64,000 nt of DNA from Acidimicrobiia bacterium (lineage in GTDB: Bacteria; Acidobacteriota; Terriglobia; Bryobacterales; Bryobacteraceae). How positions within the stretch are numbered: the stretch's first letter is position 1; each line of letters starts with the position of its first letter. The notes under the pieces were generated by a model, which saw only the letters and a list, made by a program, of their open reading frames with translations, was not told the origin of the DNA and searched no databases. Positions 63,881 through 64,000 of the stretch are shown in pieces. Location of the stretch: the NCBI GenBank assembly GCA_016871315.1, contig VFZE01000017.1, positions 46,759 through 110,758 on the forward strand. Reading direction: 5' to 3'. Both the position numbers and the translations under genes were made by a program.

Positions 63881-63920
63881 AATCCGTCCATCCGTGTTCA
63901 TCCGTGTTCATCTGTGGCCA
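63881..63920 (+). repeat. Short decamer tandem repeat
   Basis: Two perfect copies of tccgtgttca (63891-63900 and 63901-63910), flanked by degenerate copies (aatccgtcca before, tctgtggcca after). Similar 'CCGTGTTCATC' strings are, as far as I recall, dispersed in several bacterial genomes; that is not checked. Confidence 0.6.
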
Positions 63921-63946
63921 TAACTCCGAAAGGACTGCCGGATAAC

Positions 63947-64000
63947 ATGGCCACCCCCCGTATACGCCCCATCCCCGCGCTCCCCGAACCCCCCGCCCTC
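63947..64000 (+). CDS. Start of a further gene in the polysaccharide locus (partial)
   Basis: ATG at 63947, about 13 bases after an AAAGGA Shine-Dalgarno-like site. The visible 18 codons are Pro-rich (MATPRIRPIPALPEPPAL) and run off the window. By position after the Wza-like gene, a chain-length determinant/tyrosine kinase (Wzc-like) would be expected, but the sequence seen cannot confirm this. Confidence 0.55.
   Translation, partial: MATPRIRPIPALPEPPAL

Overview
The window looks like a chromosomal stretch from an Acidobacteriota bacterium close to the Solibacter/Bryobacter group. The reasons are the high GC content, a Kelch protein ending in a TIGR03437 ('Solibacter') C-terminal domain, a TIGR03790-type protein, an Oar-like TonB-dependent receptor, two large membrane Ser/Thr kinases with sensor propeller or TPR tails, and many small secreted proteins. 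This assignment rests on family recognition; no database search was run. No rRNA, tRNA, CRISPR array, insertion sequence or prophage was recognised.

Layout. 1-6241: LysR regulator, small c-type cytochrome, TIGR03790 protein, a response-regulator fragment, a Tat-exported sugar isomerase-like protein and an FHA-GAF-sigma54 activator. 6592-15122: a double metallo-beta-lactamase protein, a glycosidase-ThuA fusion, a deleted GH28 gene, a papain-like protease and a kinase-propeller protein. 15124-17835: a rhodanese-like gene split by an in-frame UGA, a truncated astacin, and a TetR/methyltransferase operon with a readable promoter and operator. 17959-28328: DEAD-box helicase, lipoprotein, aat, glgA, a NosL-like protein, a DUF4139 protein and a zinc-ribbon/kinase/TPR protein. 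28317-41416: a giant secreted protein with NPDI repeats, a cNMP-CBS-DUF294 protein with a DnaQ-like exonuclease, a PQQ-like protein, trmO, and an AbgT transporter-ribulokinase-cupin operon. 41496-50068: Oar-like receptor, terpene-cyclase fragment, an SDR/phosphotransferase/phosphatase operon, a DCC-family protein and a second PQQ-like/EF-hand protein. 50129-57125: gene remnants, an epimerase, the Kelch protein, purH, an isocitrate dehydrogenase-like gene and a CBM9-like protein. 57129-64000: copper-type P-ATPase, O-antigen ligase, TPR protein, then a polysaccharide export locus (FecR-like protein, NusG/RfaH-like antiterminator, small RHH-like protein, Wza-like protein and the start of a further gene).

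Two themes stand out. First, many genes are broken by clean deletions: response regulator, GH28, astacin, probable nhaA, terpene cyclase, a cytochrome N-terminus and DUF2071. This suggests a deletion-prone genome. Second, the rhodanese-like reading frame at 15124-15420 is intact on both sides of a single UGA. That UGA sits in the active-site loop where relatives have cysteine, and a hairpin of bacterial SECIS-like geometry follows it. It is either a selenocysteine protein or a very young pseudogene, and it is the most interesting item here.

Where several start codons are possible, the choice was made from Shine-Dalgarno sites, signal peptides or promoter positions, and the alternatives are given.
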